Source: Odontocerum albicorne (Eukaryota > Arthropoda > Insecta > Trichoptera > Odontoceridae). From it: DNA of 64,000 bases. A program made the translations under genes and the position numbers. Positions 43,670-54,389 of the stretch are shown in pieces (position 1 is the first letter of the stretch; each line of letters begins with the position of its first letter). The notes below the pieces were generated by a model. That model did not search any database and was not told the origin of the DNA. It worked only from the letters and a program-made list of their open reading frames with translations. The DNA lies in contig OX463841.1 in the NCBI GenBank assembly GCA_949825065.1, positions 19,414,479-19,478,478 of the forward strand, in the 5' to 3' direction.

Positions 43670-43992
43670 TATATTATGTTTCCGTTATATACTCGTATAG
43701 GAGTGTTTCTCAAACTACGAGTACTTGTGTTCATGGAACAGTTTTTTTTCATTCCAATTTTTCACGGATCAATATTTTTGTAGAATTGAATAAAAATAAT
43801 TTTAAATCTAAATAACGGAATTAAAATACACTTTTTTATACTGAATTAGTATGAAAAATAGAACAACAAAAATAAAATTACAAAACAAATAGTAAGAATG
43901 TATTTTTGGAATTGTCTATTGACGTGGCGAAGTAACTGTTTGCGAATCAGCAGTGGTTCTAGAACCATAGTTTGAGTAGCACCGGTTTATAG

Positions 43993-44125
43993 TATAACCA
44001 GAAAGATGTTAAAAGACATGTGAAAAAAACAACCTGCAACCAATTTTTGGGCCGTTTTAAGAATCTAGTCCGAAACTCCCTGACTAGATGACAAACGTCT
44101 ATTAACTAGTCCACGAGAGCCGTTT
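43993..44125 (-). repeat. SINE family 1, degraded
   Basis: AACCAGAAAGATGTTAAAAG, ACATGTGAAAAAAACAACC and the head complement (GACAAACGTCTATTAACTAG, TCCACGAGAGCC) are recognisable. Confidence 0.72.
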
Positions 44126-44744
44126 TATATATGGATATTTAAAAAATAATGTAGCCTACTACAGTGATATTTCGGCGAGGGTGACATGTGTTGTTCTCAA
44201 ATGTTGGTATAAAAGTGAAATTCTTATAAGGCACCCTTTTCTAAGATATTAGAATGTGACAGCCAGATGCTACCTACGAGGTAATTTTGTGACCAATTGA
44301 CATCAATATTCAGAAGGTTTGGGTTATTTGAAAAGTTTCTAATATAGTCAGACCTCAAATGAGTTTTAAAGGTGAGATAAATTTATTCTCAATAAACCAA
44401 CATCCACGCCATTCAAATATCACAGGGGTCAAAGCAGGTAAAGATATGATAATTTTCAACTCTTTATAAATTATTTCTGGATCAGTTTATTGTGAGATTT
44501 TTTTCGTTCGTATGGTACTCTTCAATATATCCGAATCGATGATTCGGACATACTGAATATCGTGAACGACAGATAACATTGCCTTCGGCCACATTAATCG
44601 AGCTTTCGGATTAAGAACCAATAAAGTAGGCATATAACTCGGTTTCCTCAATGTTAGCAATAATACCCTCAGAATAAAAAGGCAACAGCACGTATTGTTA
44701 CCAGACGAATTATTTTTCTAGACCGTGACCATTATTATTTTTTT

Positions 44745-44825
44745 TCGGGTACCACCGGGATTCAAACGCCAAGCCTCCGGGTGGAAGTCAAGAGTCTTAG
44801 CAACTAGGGCACGTAGATCGCAAAG
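44745..44825 (-). repeat. SINE family 1, head fragment
   Basis: GGTACCACCGGGATTCAAAC (B-box complement) to TTAGCAACTAGGGCACGTAG (A-box complement). The body is missing. Confidence 0.75.
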
Positions 44826-44829
44826 TATT

Positions 44830-45955
44830 ATTAGACTATTCGAGTATTCTGAGCATACTCGTATTATAATATTATTTATTTAATTGGAATTTGCCTGATG
44901 GAATTTCCTAAATTCTGATTGGTACTGTGATATTGGTTGCGATGTCATGATAATGAGATTAATGCACTGCCTTTCTGTCTTTTTCAGCCTGGTCTTCATT
45001 TTCTTGGAAATAAGAAAATATATAATTTTAATCGTTTAAAGTATAAAAACCATAGCGATTTTTCAATTTGAATCACTGTTTTACAAACTAGTGCTGAACG
45101 AGTTTTTTTTGTTAAGAGAAGAAAGTGATCCATTCTTCTGATGAAATTATCTTAATCCTAACGAGACTGGCCATGCGATAGAACTCTGAAAAAACACGTA
45201 AAACCCGTATCTAAAAACGTGTAATATTGGTGACATGTTTTCCTTTTAAAACCTAATGGCTGCTGGTTGTATGTTGATATATTTAACACATATGCTATTG
45301 AAAAAGATAACGATTGCCATGATGACGCCAACCTCCGATTGGAAACGGCACCTCAAGAAGACACTCGACAAAGTTACTTTACAATGATCTTATACAATAT
45401 GTGGGATGGACCGATATCATGAGGGTGGTCCATTAGCATCGTACGGGCTTAATCGATGTGCCATTGAATTAAGTTTATGCGTCAAACCAAGTATGAAACA
45501 AATAGTATATTTTGGCCATTGACAAACAGGCTTTAAAAATTATTGTACATTGGTTTTTTTAACCAGCTCTGCTAAATTTATCATACTACGTCATCATTAT
45601 ATCGTTAATAGTAAATATTATTTCGATATACACTATATTAGCTCATATTAGTACAAAGAGTAATGGTGCGAGGTATTCTCGGTATAATCTTACGAGAACA
45701 TATCGTCATTGTTAAGGAAAAAGTCATTAATTGCATTTGGACTTTATGGAGCTTTTCCATACAAACAAATAATACATTTTTACAGTTAATGATTTTTTTA
45801 GTGGCCTAACTTTGCTATTGGCTTAAATAATGCCGTTTTTTACTTTTAGAATGATAGAGATTTGTGTTTTTGATTCAAATAATGAAATTGAAATTTTGAG
45901 CAAAAATGGTAATTAATGACTTTTTCCTTAACAACGACAATATGTTATCAGAAGA
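44830..45955. other. 1.1 kb with no supported gene
   Basis: A possible, very decayed SINE-like stretch lies near 45230-45350 (ACACATATGCTATTG, then ACGCCAACCTCCG). Otherwise nothing is recognised. Confidence 0.4.
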
Positions 45956-45963
45956 TCTGGCGT

Positions 45964-46589
45964 CAGTGATACACCCATACCTCGTTATACGGCCGCTCTT
46001 TATACGGTATTTCGCTATAACGGCCTTTTTTAATAATGGCCCCTTTTCGATTTACGACCCACAATGTTTCGTTATACGGCCAAAAAAATGCTTTAAATTG
46101 AAAAATCGCCACAATTTGTACAACCTAAAAATGGAAGATGAAACAGCTAGTGCCGATGATGACGCAGCTAAATAATATCCCAACATTTTGAAAATAATGA
46201 TTGAAAGAGGTGGATACCGACCTGAACAAGTTTCCAATGTATGGTAAACGAGATAGGACTCTATTGGAAGCGAATGCCTGAAAAATATGAAAAGTCTGCA
46301 CATGGATATAAGGTGTCAAAAGAACGATTAACTTTGCTCCTTGGTGCTAATGCTGCAGGGGATTTTAAGCTAAAAACACTTTTAGTACATCTTTCCGAAA
46401 ATCCAAGGTGTTTTAAAGGGCTGAACAAGAAACAATTGCCCGTCATTTGGAGATCCAACAAAAAAGGTATGATGACTAAGATTCTCTTTGAAGACTGGTT
46501 TAAAAATACTTTTGCCAAATCCATGGGGGGAGGGGTATGTCCAGCTGTAGATGAATTGTGGCAGACGAATAGAGGGAACATTACTAGTG
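45964..46589 (+). pseudogene. Pogo/Tigger-type transposase fragment
   Basis: After a leader rich in CGTTATACGGCC-type sequence (typical of the ends of Tigger-like elements), the plus strand encodes IMIERGGYRPEQVSNVW, then NEIGLYWKRMPE, EKSAHGYKVSKERLTLLLGA, NAAGDFKLKTLLVHLSENPR, LPVIWRSNKKGMMTKILFED and WFKNTF. This is the DDE endonuclease domain shared with CENP-B/Jerky relatives. The first catalytic aspartate should lie in NVDETGLYWKRMP. Here the sequence is interrupted by a stop and changed (NVW-stop, then NEIGLYW), so that residue is lost. The frame ends where the palindromic retroposon inserted at 46590. The DNA-binding region and C-terminal part are absent. Confidence 0.88.
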
Positions 46590-46842
46590 GCATTGTAATT
46601 TGTTTTATCAAACACTGTTTATTCCACTTTGTGTAACGGTATAGCCCAACCGGTTTCAAGGTTTTCACTTAATCATCAGGGGAGCACAATCAGTCTGGTT
46701 TGCGTTCCCCTGATGATGAGGTGAAAACATTGAAACCGGTAGGGTTATACCGTTACATCAAGTGGAATAAACAGTGTTTGACAAAACAAATGACAATGCA
46801 TTTAAACTTCCACAATGTTAATGCCTTAACTATAAATAATAT
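46590..46842. mobile_element. Palindromic retroposon, copy 2
   Basis: A 10-bp duplication, ATTACTAGTG, is at 46580-46589 and 46843-46852. Two arms of about 95 bp face each other (CATTGTAATTTGTTTTATCA at the left and, complemented, GCATTGTCATTTGTTTTGTC at the right), and a unique tail ends ATGCCTTAACTATAAATAAT as in copy 1. One arm contains CTGATGA and GAAA, then a CGGTA/TACCG hairpin. It is inserted in the Tigger-type transposase relic, so the DNA transposon is older. Confidence 0.85.
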
Positions 46843-46852
46843 ATTACTAGTG

Positions 46853-47560
46853 TCAATAGTGATTTTTAAATTAATTTAGTGGTGTTTAGGAGTTACACTT
46901 TATAAAGTCAACAACAAAGCGCTTTTGAGGTGATATTCTATTACGAAAAAACGCTATATTAGTCCTCTTTTGCAGTTGTATGTGGAATATATTTCAGTTT
47001 ATTTACTACATACGACATTTAGTTTGTTTAATAACGTCGAAGTAGATATTTTTTAGTGAAATAAGAAAACAAAGTCTCTTTGGAAACCTCAACATTAACA
47101 TCTTAACGCATATCACGTGTCAGTATTAACATCTTAACGCATATCACATGTTAATATTTTCCAAGTTTTATTTTCCGATGCGAGCCACTCGAGTGAGTGC
47201 CACTAAAATAAGAGGAGAAACGGATATCCTTTGGGACATCTGCTCCACTAAAACTTTAAATAATGTGGGTTTACCCCAGACGAATCCTTTGACATTTTTA
47301 TGAAATGGTCAACTGGACAAATATACTTTTATTCATAGGGGTATTGTCAACTGTTTGGAGGTAATATTATTAATGTGACTCATTTTTCTGACAAACATTT
47401 TCATAATATTTTTCAATGAAATATTATTTTAATATTGTATTTTCACACGTGGAAAATGTTCAGTTGTGTAAAAGTATTGTAACATTTCAGATAGACTTCA
47501 ATTTTACAAGTATTAACGAGTTCTGTGACTCGCTAAGTTACAGCCGAAATGTGAATGAAT
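46853..47560. other. No gene; short duplication at 47092-47160
   Basis: A TAACATCTTAACGCATATCA segment is duplicated in near tandem. No other feature supported. Confidence 0.45.
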
Positions 47561-47564
47561 TCCA

Positions 47565-48322
47565 ATTACCTATAAACAGATAATATTATACAGTAAAATG
47601 CACAATACAAAGTGGAGGGTTGGATTGGGTTGTTTATCGTTGGTGCCACTGAAGATGACTGTGTTAGCCAATTACCTATAAACAGATAATATTATACAGT
47701 AAAATGCACAATACAAAGTGGAGGGTTGGGTTGGGTTGTTTATCGTTGGTGCCACTGAAGATGACTGTGTTAGCCAATTACCTATAAACAGATAATATTA
47801 TACAGTAAAATGCACAATACAAAGTGGAGGGTTGGGTTGGGTTGTTTATCGTTGGTGCCACTGAAGATGACTGTGTTAGCCAATTACCTATAAACAGATA
47901 ATATTATACAGTAAAATGCACAATACAAAGTGGAGGGTTGGGTTGGGTTGTTTATCGTTGGTGCCACTGAAGATGACTGTGTTAGCCAATTCCCATTACC
48001 TATAAACAGATAATATTATACAGTAAAATGCACAATACAAAGTGGAGGGTTGGGTCGGGTTGTTTATCGTTGGTGCCACTGAAGATGACTGTGTTAGCCA
48101 ATTCCCATTACCTATAAACAGATAATATTATACAGTAAAATGCACAATACAAAGTGGAGGGTTGGGTTGGGTTGTTTATCGTTGGTGCCACTGAAGATGA
48201 CTGTGTTAGCCAATTCCCATTACCTATAAACAGATAATATTATACAGTAAAATGCACAATACAAAGTGGAGGGTTGGGTTGTTTATCGTTGGTGCCACTG
48301 AAGATGACTGTGTTAGCCAATT
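47565..48322. repeat. Tandem array, 7 units of 106 or 112 bp
   Basis: ATTACCTATAAACAGAT begins at 47565, 47671, 47777, 47883, 47995, 48107 and 48219. The first three intervals are 106 bp and the later ones 112 bp, the difference being a six-base TCCCAT insertion at the unit junction. The last unit lacks five bases in its GGGTTGGGTTG segment. Units are nearly identical, so expansion was recent. Each has CACTGAAGATGACTGTGTTA followed by GCCAAT. Confidence 0.97.
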
Positions 48323-48349
48323 TATGATAGGTATATAGGGCAAGGAGCT

Positions 48350-48670
48350 TCAACACATGCATCTTCTTTCTCCATTTAGTCTCTGATAACTAGCAACAGT
48401 TCTATGATATTTGACTCGATCTGCAGCTGTTTCCTATCAGTTATGCTGATCATTTATGTTTTTGAGCGCCTCATGCAGTACCTCCTCAAATATCTTGCGC
48501 TTCCCAGTGTCCTTTCTTCTACCTTCTGTCAGCTCACCACAGGATATATCTAGGAGTCTGGGGTCAGGTATGTAAGTTTTATGTCCAGACCAACGCAGGC
48601 GAGCATGTGACACCATAATCTCGATGTTGCAGCAGTTTGCTCTTCTCTTAACTTCATTATCAAAACAAAA
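48350..48670 (-). pseudogene. LINE ORF2 C-terminal relic (distinct family)
   Basis: On the minus strand the peptide reads VKRRANCCNIEIMVSHARLR, WSGHKTYIPDPRLLDISCGE, LTEGRRKTGKRK and FEEVLHEALK. This matches the post-thumb tail pattern (LRWxGHxxRMPDxRLPKQ, GELxxGKRxxGRxxKRFKD) of another LINE family. It begins immediately after the tandem array. Confidence 0.78.
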
Positions 48671-48679
48671 TGTTGGATT

Positions 48680-49575
48680 TAACCCACATGAATATAAATT
48701 TTTTTTATAAGATAATAATTTTGGTAGAATCTCGGTGCTCTGCTCAAAACTTCATTGTTTGATACTTTATGGTAACATACAATAGAATATTCATTTTTTT
48801 TAAGAATAGATATGCCCGAAGTCATAGGTACCCTTATACCCTCGAACACTAGGCGGAAAAAGTGCCTGTGTAGTACGAAAGGAGTAGCACAGCTCGGGGT
48901 TCAAAGCGACGACCTTCCGCACCTTCATTATTTACATGAGATGCCGCTATTGGAATTTCGAGTGATTTAATGTGTCGGTTATAGGTGATGTAATAATAGC
49001 CGAGTAGAACGCATAATTCTTACCTTCACGAAGATCAGGTGAAACGCTGCATTCGCCTTATGATTGATGAAAATAAATTAAAAGAATGGAAAATATTGTG
49101 TTTCAAATCTATAAACTCAATCTGTTTACATTTAAATATAATATTAAATAAATGTATTAGAGACAATGTATGCCGTTTAATTACTCAAATTGTCAAAAAT
49201 GAAGAGTTCTCAGATCTCAGTGCTAGCAGTTACGATCTAATGTATGATGTAGATCAAATCGCTACTATTTATGTTACGCACTCAGTGAGATTATTTTCCC
49301 ATAACTGGTTCATAATATGATCCTGGAATTACGCTGTCAAAAATAAGGAGTCCATAGATCAAACGTGGGGTTCCAATGCCATGGCGTTCCGAGATGATAG
49401 AAAAGGTTAAAATTGCTGCAGCCAATTTGAGTGATAAGGATATACTCGTAAATATTAAAGTCTTCAATTACTAAGGCTTTCAAGTGAAAATAATATAATA
49501 TTTTCAGAATTTGTGCGAATTTAAATAAACTGAAATACGCAAGAAATTAAATGAGTACATTTTCAAAATAATTTT
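48680..49575. other. No supported gene
   Basis: A 93-codon plus frame (49039-49320) has a helix-rich composition but no recognisable family. A possible tRNA-SINE family 2 remnant lies at about 48820-48905. Confidence 0.35.
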
Positions 49576-49577
49576 TC

Positions 49578-49765
49578 ATTGACGACTTCCCAGACCTAGT
49601 TCGTTAGATGCATATTTTAAAACTGACGAGTTTTTTTAAATGGGTTCTAGTCTGATCTTCATTTCAGGCATATTAAACATCTTCCTAGTTTATTGGAAGA
49701 TATTACCACATGGCAATTAAACCGACAGATTGTACTGTATAAAACGAAAGCGTAATACGATACAT
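49578..49765 (+). repeat. tRNA-derived SINE, family 1
   Basis: A degraded head (GACTTCCCAGACCTAGTTCG) with the B-box region deleted. The body and tail are clear: CTAGTTTATTGGAAGATATT, ACATGGCAATTAAACCG, TACTGTATAAAACGAAAGCG. Confidence 0.8.
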
Positions 49766-50189
49766 TTCTCTTGTGCCATTTAGAGACCATAGGTTTCGTT
49801 TATTCCGTTACCATATACCATCTCTCAAAAAATGTAAGCTTAAGAAACTTATTTGCCGTTAGCTTTTTAATAATGGTGAACATGCTATTTATTACACGCC
49901 AAATTGTTTTGTTACGAATACACGCTAATATTTATTTATTTATTTATTTTCATATACGGCCGACCTCAAAATTATATTACACCATTTTTGTGCAACCAAG
50001 TTTAACCCATTCATCACCTACCGTAGCAGATCATTAGGAGTTATGTCTGTTTTAACATCTTTAGACTTATCAGATTCAATTCCATTTCAAATTATAAAAC
50101 TTTTACTTTAAGCATCCTTAAGATGATGGAAATAATCAAATAACGCCATACAAATAATCATCTTTACAATTTTCCACCGCTTGTTCTTT

Positions 50190-51290
50190 CATCCAAGATA
50201 TTTGGGTATGCAGATGACCTGCTTATGATCAACGATAACCACAACGGTCTAAATGCGGGCACTCTGCCTTAAAGGGTGGAGCTGTTTAGGTAGGGTTGAA
50301 CATTATTACATATAAAACCAAATTTATGCGCATCTCGAAGTTACAGTGCTTAATAAGACCACCCTTCAATCCCTTTATGATGATAAAGAATGCAATTGAA
50401 GAGGTTGAAAAGTTCACATACCTGAGCAGTGTCCTCACCGACAAAAATGAAGCAGGCATGGACCTCCAAACAAGGATCCAAAGTGGAACCAGAGCAGCCT
50501 TAATAGTTCACAAACATATAATAGTAATACTAGTACATGGGTCTGAACCAGAGCAGCCTTAATAGTTCACAAACATATAATAGTAATACTAGTACATGGG
50601 TCTGAAGCGTGGGTAAGATAACACTCAAGTACCAACAGCTTAATAGTTCACAAACATATAATAGTAATACTAGTACATGGGTCTGAAGCGTGGGTAAGAT
50701 AACACTCAAGTACCAACAGCTTAATAGTTCACAAACATATAATAGTAATACTAGTACATGGGTCTGAAGCGTGGGTAAGATAACACTCAAGTACCAACAG
50801 CTTAATAGTTCACAAACATATAATAGTAATACTAGTACATGGGTCTGAAGCGTGGGTAAGATAACACTCAAGTACCAACAGCTTAATAGTTCACAAACAT
50901 ATAATAGTAATACTAGTACATGGGTCTGAAGCGTGGGTAAGATAACACTCAAGTACCAACAAAAAAAAATAAGCTTGAAAGTCGAATACAATGAAAGAGA
51001 CTTGGCTGTGACAGGCGAAAACGAGATTTAATAAAGAAACACTAAATTTGGCTTGATATTCACTAATTACTAACAATATAAGGCCGCCAATTGACATAAA
51101 TAGATCATGTAAGCAGATCTCAGTTGATATGGTCAACGATGATTATTTTGCAAGCCCAACAATACGGAAGGTCACTTGGCAGTCCATGACAAAGGCTTTT
51201 AGATAACGTGGGGCAGGATCTTAGGAGGCTGTGAGTGGAGGAATACTAGGAATAGACGGCGAATAACCGATCGGGCTGGAGAAAAATCAT
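50190..51290 (+). pseudogene. LINE ORF2 RT relic with internal tandem expansion
   Basis: On the plus strand, FGYADDLLMINDNHNGL is the RT catalytic box (YADD). It is followed by KTKFMRIS, NAIEEVEKFTYLSSVLTDKN, EAGMDLQTRIQSGTRAALIV and the thumb motif VILVHGSEAWV. At this point the sequence is expanded into an 81-bp array. After the array, broken frames give RLLDNVGQDLRRL, EEY and NRSGWRKIIRELK, the C-terminal end. A short minus-strand copy of the same family is at 58490-58610. Confidence 0.87.
50501..50961. repeat. Tandem array: one 59-bp and five 81-bp units
   Basis: TAATAGTTCACAAACATATA starts at 50501, 50560, 50641, 50722, 50803 and 50884. The first interval is 59 bp and the rest are exactly 81 bp. 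The 81-bp unit includes the RT thumb coding sequence GGGTCTGAAGCGTGGGTA. As 81 is a multiple of three, a minus-strand frame of 153 codons stays open as 27-residue repeats. That frame is a by-product and probably not a gene. Confidence 0.97.
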
Positions 51291-51299
51291 CCGGGAGCT

Positions 51300-51690
51300 A
51301 AAGTTTTTACAGTTTTTCAGGCTATCTGACGTATGTAAGTGTCCTTTCGGATCAGAGTTACAGTCTCGCCAGCGCAGATCTCCACTTATCTCAATCCTTA
51401 GGTAATTCTTCCACCAGTCTGATCCTAACCTTTCCTTACACAATAATTTGATCTGCTTTCTTTATTATTTCTAAGGACACCTACTGATCTTTCTTTTGGA
51501 TTGACCTTGAAAATTCCATGAGGAAAGCCTGTTTCTATTTATCGTTCTCGTAATCGATTCATTATTACTGTAATCTGAGTGATTTTACAGCATTCTCTCG
51601 CTTTGGATTAACTCATGGCCAAAACTTGTTGTGAAATGGAACTAAGGTAACTGAAATAAGAAAAATATATATATAAGATACAAAATCGTT
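51300..51690. other. No supported feature
   Basis: Mixed composition and no recognisable coding or repeat content. Confidence 0.4.
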
Positions 51691-51930
51691 TCGTAAGAGT
51701 GAGCAAGACAACATTCCATTATTTGATCAAAGGTCGACGGCGCGCGACGATCTTACGTGAACCGAGTCCATGTGAACTATATAAGCCCAACTCGGTAGAT
51801 TGCAGAGCCGGTTGCAGAGAGCTACACCATTTTTATCGGGTAGAATTCAGAATTAAGTACATTTTTACGGGGTTAAGTGCACTCAATTATTACGACTTGT
51901 CGGCACCGTGATCTAATCGTCAGCCCTAAA
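51690..51930 (+). promoter_or_regulatory. Candidate TATA-containing LTR or promoter
   Basis: GTGAACTATATAAGCCCAAC (TATA near 51778) lies within a GC-richer island containing AGCCGGTTGCAGAGAGC. A TATA box followed by a short leader resembles an LTR R region. No matching second LTR or internal coding region is seen. Confidence 0.3.
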
Positions 51931-52220
51931 TACTTATTTCTAGCCTTAATATTTCGTGACTTGTATTCAGAGTCGGACCTTCATACATTCAAAATTTTCA
52001 GTGAAGTAGTGATATCACTTTACTCCTTTATTTCAGGATGCTAACAAATTTTACTTTAAATACTATTTTCTTTAGTAAAAATTGTTAAGATTTAGTATTC
52101 AGTGTTGAGGTCGGACTATGAATTTGGACCGTAGTCTCGATTACCGGTGGATATAAAATTAGTTTCAATTTAATGTCTTTATTGATCTGAGTATGGTATT
52201 GTGCGTACAAGAAGATAATA

Positions 52221-52855
52221 CAGTAAAAACTCGATATAACGGACTAATTCGGGCGAGGGAATGTCCGTTAAAGCCGAAAGTCCGTTATACTCGTATACAC
52301 GTAATAAGTAGGTTTTCCGAAAGCGCATGTTAAAAAATGGACGATTTAGTTAGTGTATCTATTTTTACTTATGTAGATACGTTTGTGTAATTAAAATGAA
52401 GTATGTATGAAAAGTTTCATCACTCACAAATACGAGACACGACCATTCTCGGCTCCAATAACTTCTAATTTTTCACTAAGCTTTAAATTAAGTCTTTTCA
52501 ATTTGCCCATGTTTTAAGCGGCACGGATTACAATGATGTGTTATGTTTAACGACAAAATATTGTGTATGACAAATAACGACAAAATATTAATTGCACGTT
52601 TTAAAACGGAACATTGGCCGGCATGCGTTAAAACTAAGTACGTGCTGCAGAAATCCTATACACGTGCTGCAGAAAGTCATGCCACGCGACAACAGAGCCA
52701 AACACCGCGTGCGATGCTGTGTGATCACATGCTAATCATGCGCTGAACATTGTTTATAAGCGTTTAAATTAACGGAGTGTTAATTTTCACATACGACATA
52801 CGGAACTGAATTTTGGTCCGTTAAATCCGAAGTCCGTTAAATCAAGGGTTTACTG
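52221..52855. mobile_element. Pogo/Tigger-type MITE, 635 bp
   Basis: The left end CAGTAAAAACTCGATATAAC (continuing GGAC) and the complemented right end CAGTAAACCCTTGATTTAAC (continuing GGAC) are inverted repeats. TA stands on each side (52219-52220 and 52856-52857). CAGTAAACCCTCGTTTAACG-type ends are characteristic of Tigger-like elements. A 67-codon frame inside has no domain. It contains the octamer TACTCGTA at 52288-52295. Confidence 0.9.
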
Positions 52856-52914
52856 TACTGTCATTTTTCGGACATCTTGTTAGAAGAAATAAAGACAGTT
52901 TAAATAAGCTGGTA

Positions 52915-53080
52915 GCAAGAGGAGGTCTCCAGCAAGGTGAATAGACCAAATCAAGGAAATAACTAGTTCCATATTGAGTGCTGCACGCATCGTGGCTCAG
53001 GACCGAGAGCAGTGGAGGCGAATTATCCGCTCAGTTCCATATCATCAGGGAACTAGAACGCTTAACCATTAACAACACAA
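52915..53080 (+). pseudogene. LINE ORF2 extreme C-terminus
   Basis: Across small frame breaks it reads GRPPARW-like residues, DQIKEITSS-like residues, then AARIVAQDREQWRRIIRSVP, YHQGTR and a stop, which is a typical LINE C-terminal tail (RPxxRWxDxI, AxDRxxWRRIV). It begins shortly after the pogo-type MITE. Confidence 0.78.
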
Positions 53081-53439
53081 CTAAGAAGAAGATATTGTTA
53101 CACTAGACTTAGCTGTTGACTAATACAAACTCTTGAAGCGCTCTTACCATAGATTGACGAAAAATCGCTACATAAGTTCTAAGGGTATTTTCTCCGTTCC
53201 AAACTTCGACTCTCTTTTTAGTCTTATTTAAATCTTGCTCATTCAAAACAAATTAAAACATATTTTGTCAGAAAAATGAACATTTATATTGACAGAAGAT
53301 GATAGAATAAGTTGAGAGATCTTAAACCATCGCTGTCGTTCCTCATTACTGAGGGTCTTGATCTATAGGAATTGGTTGTTCAGGTTGCATAACAGTGTAC
53401 AGGCAACCGCCAATCGATTAATTTACCAGATCCTTATCT

Positions 53440-53790
53440 TGTTGGCGTTCTATCGTAGGTTTTTATTCTTGGTACACTTTGTATGACAATTAATTTCTCC
53501 AAGTTGTATGGCTCACCCCTGGAAATGTGTCCGAAAAGCCGCAGAATGCGTTGGAAGCATATTGTGGACAAGCGTACCGCCACATTTAGTTCATCAAGTA
53601 TGGAGACGTTCATTCTTCTATAGGTCTACGAGATTCTTAGAATCCGATGCCGCCTGCACATCTCAAAGGAATTGATTTTTGCACGTTCTCGGATTTTTAT
53701 TGTACATTTTCCAACGCCGTACAAGAATACAGAAAATATTAGAGTTCGGACTAACTTTGTTTTTGTATAATAAGAAATGTTTCAATCTCT
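53440..53790 (-). pseudogene. LINE ORF2 thumb and C-terminal relic
   Basis: The minus strand gives LIFSVFLYG (thumb), CTIKIRERAKINSFEMCRRH, RILRIS, TYRRMNVSILDELN, RLSTICFQRILRLFGHISRG and NLEKLIV. The order is that of an ORF2 post-thumb domain. It is a different LINE family from the neighbours. Confidence 0.85.
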
Positions 53791-53929
53791 ATATTTTTAC
53801 TAATCGAGCGTTTTTTGGCCATTTGTATTCGCCCTTTATTTTTTTTGCAACCACCCTCAGCACATATCGATGAACCAAGGTGTATAAATCTTGCAGCACC
53901 TACCCGACGACTGTAGGACATAAGCTATA

Positions 53930-53992
53930 TACCCACACCTCCCGGGCTGGAAGACAATCATCTTACTAACTAAGCTACGAAGTTCGTATCTG
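53930..53992 (-). repeat. SINE family 1, head fragment
   Basis: ACACCTCCCGGGCTGGAAGA to ACTAACTAAGCTACGAAGTT is the complement of the tRNA-like head. Confidence 0.72.
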
Positions 53993-54038
53993 TCTAATAT
54001 CATGAACTTTGTTTTGGTTCTATTTATTTCCAACCAAT

Positions 54039-54097
54039 ATACAAGTGATGGATAGCTTGTTCGGAGTTTCGGTCCGATGGTAGGACACCTTACTCCT
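54039..54097 (-). mobile_element. Jockey 3'-terminal fragment, 59 bp
   Basis: TACAAGTGATGGATAGCTTG, TTCGGAGTTTCGGTCCGATG and GTAGGACACC(C/T)TACTCCTTC match 34159-34217 with one difference. Both copies start at the same base, which supports CATCACTTG as the true 3' end of the family. Confidence 0.8.
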
Positions 54098-54320
54098 TCT
54101 TGCGTCTCGCCTCAGCCGCTCTTTCGAGCAGAACAGCTATTCCCCGATCATCTTGTGTAAGAAGTATGGTGTTATCTGCTAATCGAAGACTGTTTAACAG
54201 ATATTCAACGATTCCATATAAACTATTAACCAATGTGTATTCAACCAATAATCCCAAAATGATGGAAAGTACAGTTTGGATAAGATAATGATAAATGTTC
54301 AACACTTGGTCAAGCAGCAC
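54098..54320 (-). pseudogene. RT fragment with altered YADD box
   Basis: The minus-strand peptide LRLADNTILLTQDDRGIAVL followed by LERAAEARRKKE corresponds to the catalytic box of a LINE RT (xRxADDTxLL), with the second aspartate changed to asparagine. Upstream residues do not align well. Confidence 0.6.
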
Positions 54321-54389
54321 GATTTTTGAGTCGGGTTGATCAATGCTAACTTATATTGTTGCCCATGAAAATTATATTGTTTCATCAAT

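Noticed and set aside
43697..43985. hAT-like ends (GTGTTTCTCAAACTA and CAGTGGTTCTAGAACC)
   Set aside because: Both look like left ends in the same orientation and no 8-bp duplication is visible. Not enough to call an element.
47565..48322. Telomere-like GGGTTGGGTTG motifs
   Set aside because: They occur once per 106/112-bp unit and not as a continuous short repeat, so this is not telomeric DNA.
50530..50991. 153-codon minus frame of 27-residue hydrophobic repeats
   Set aside because: It is produced by an 81-bp tandem array derived from plus-strand RT coding DNA, with no start context or homologue recognised.
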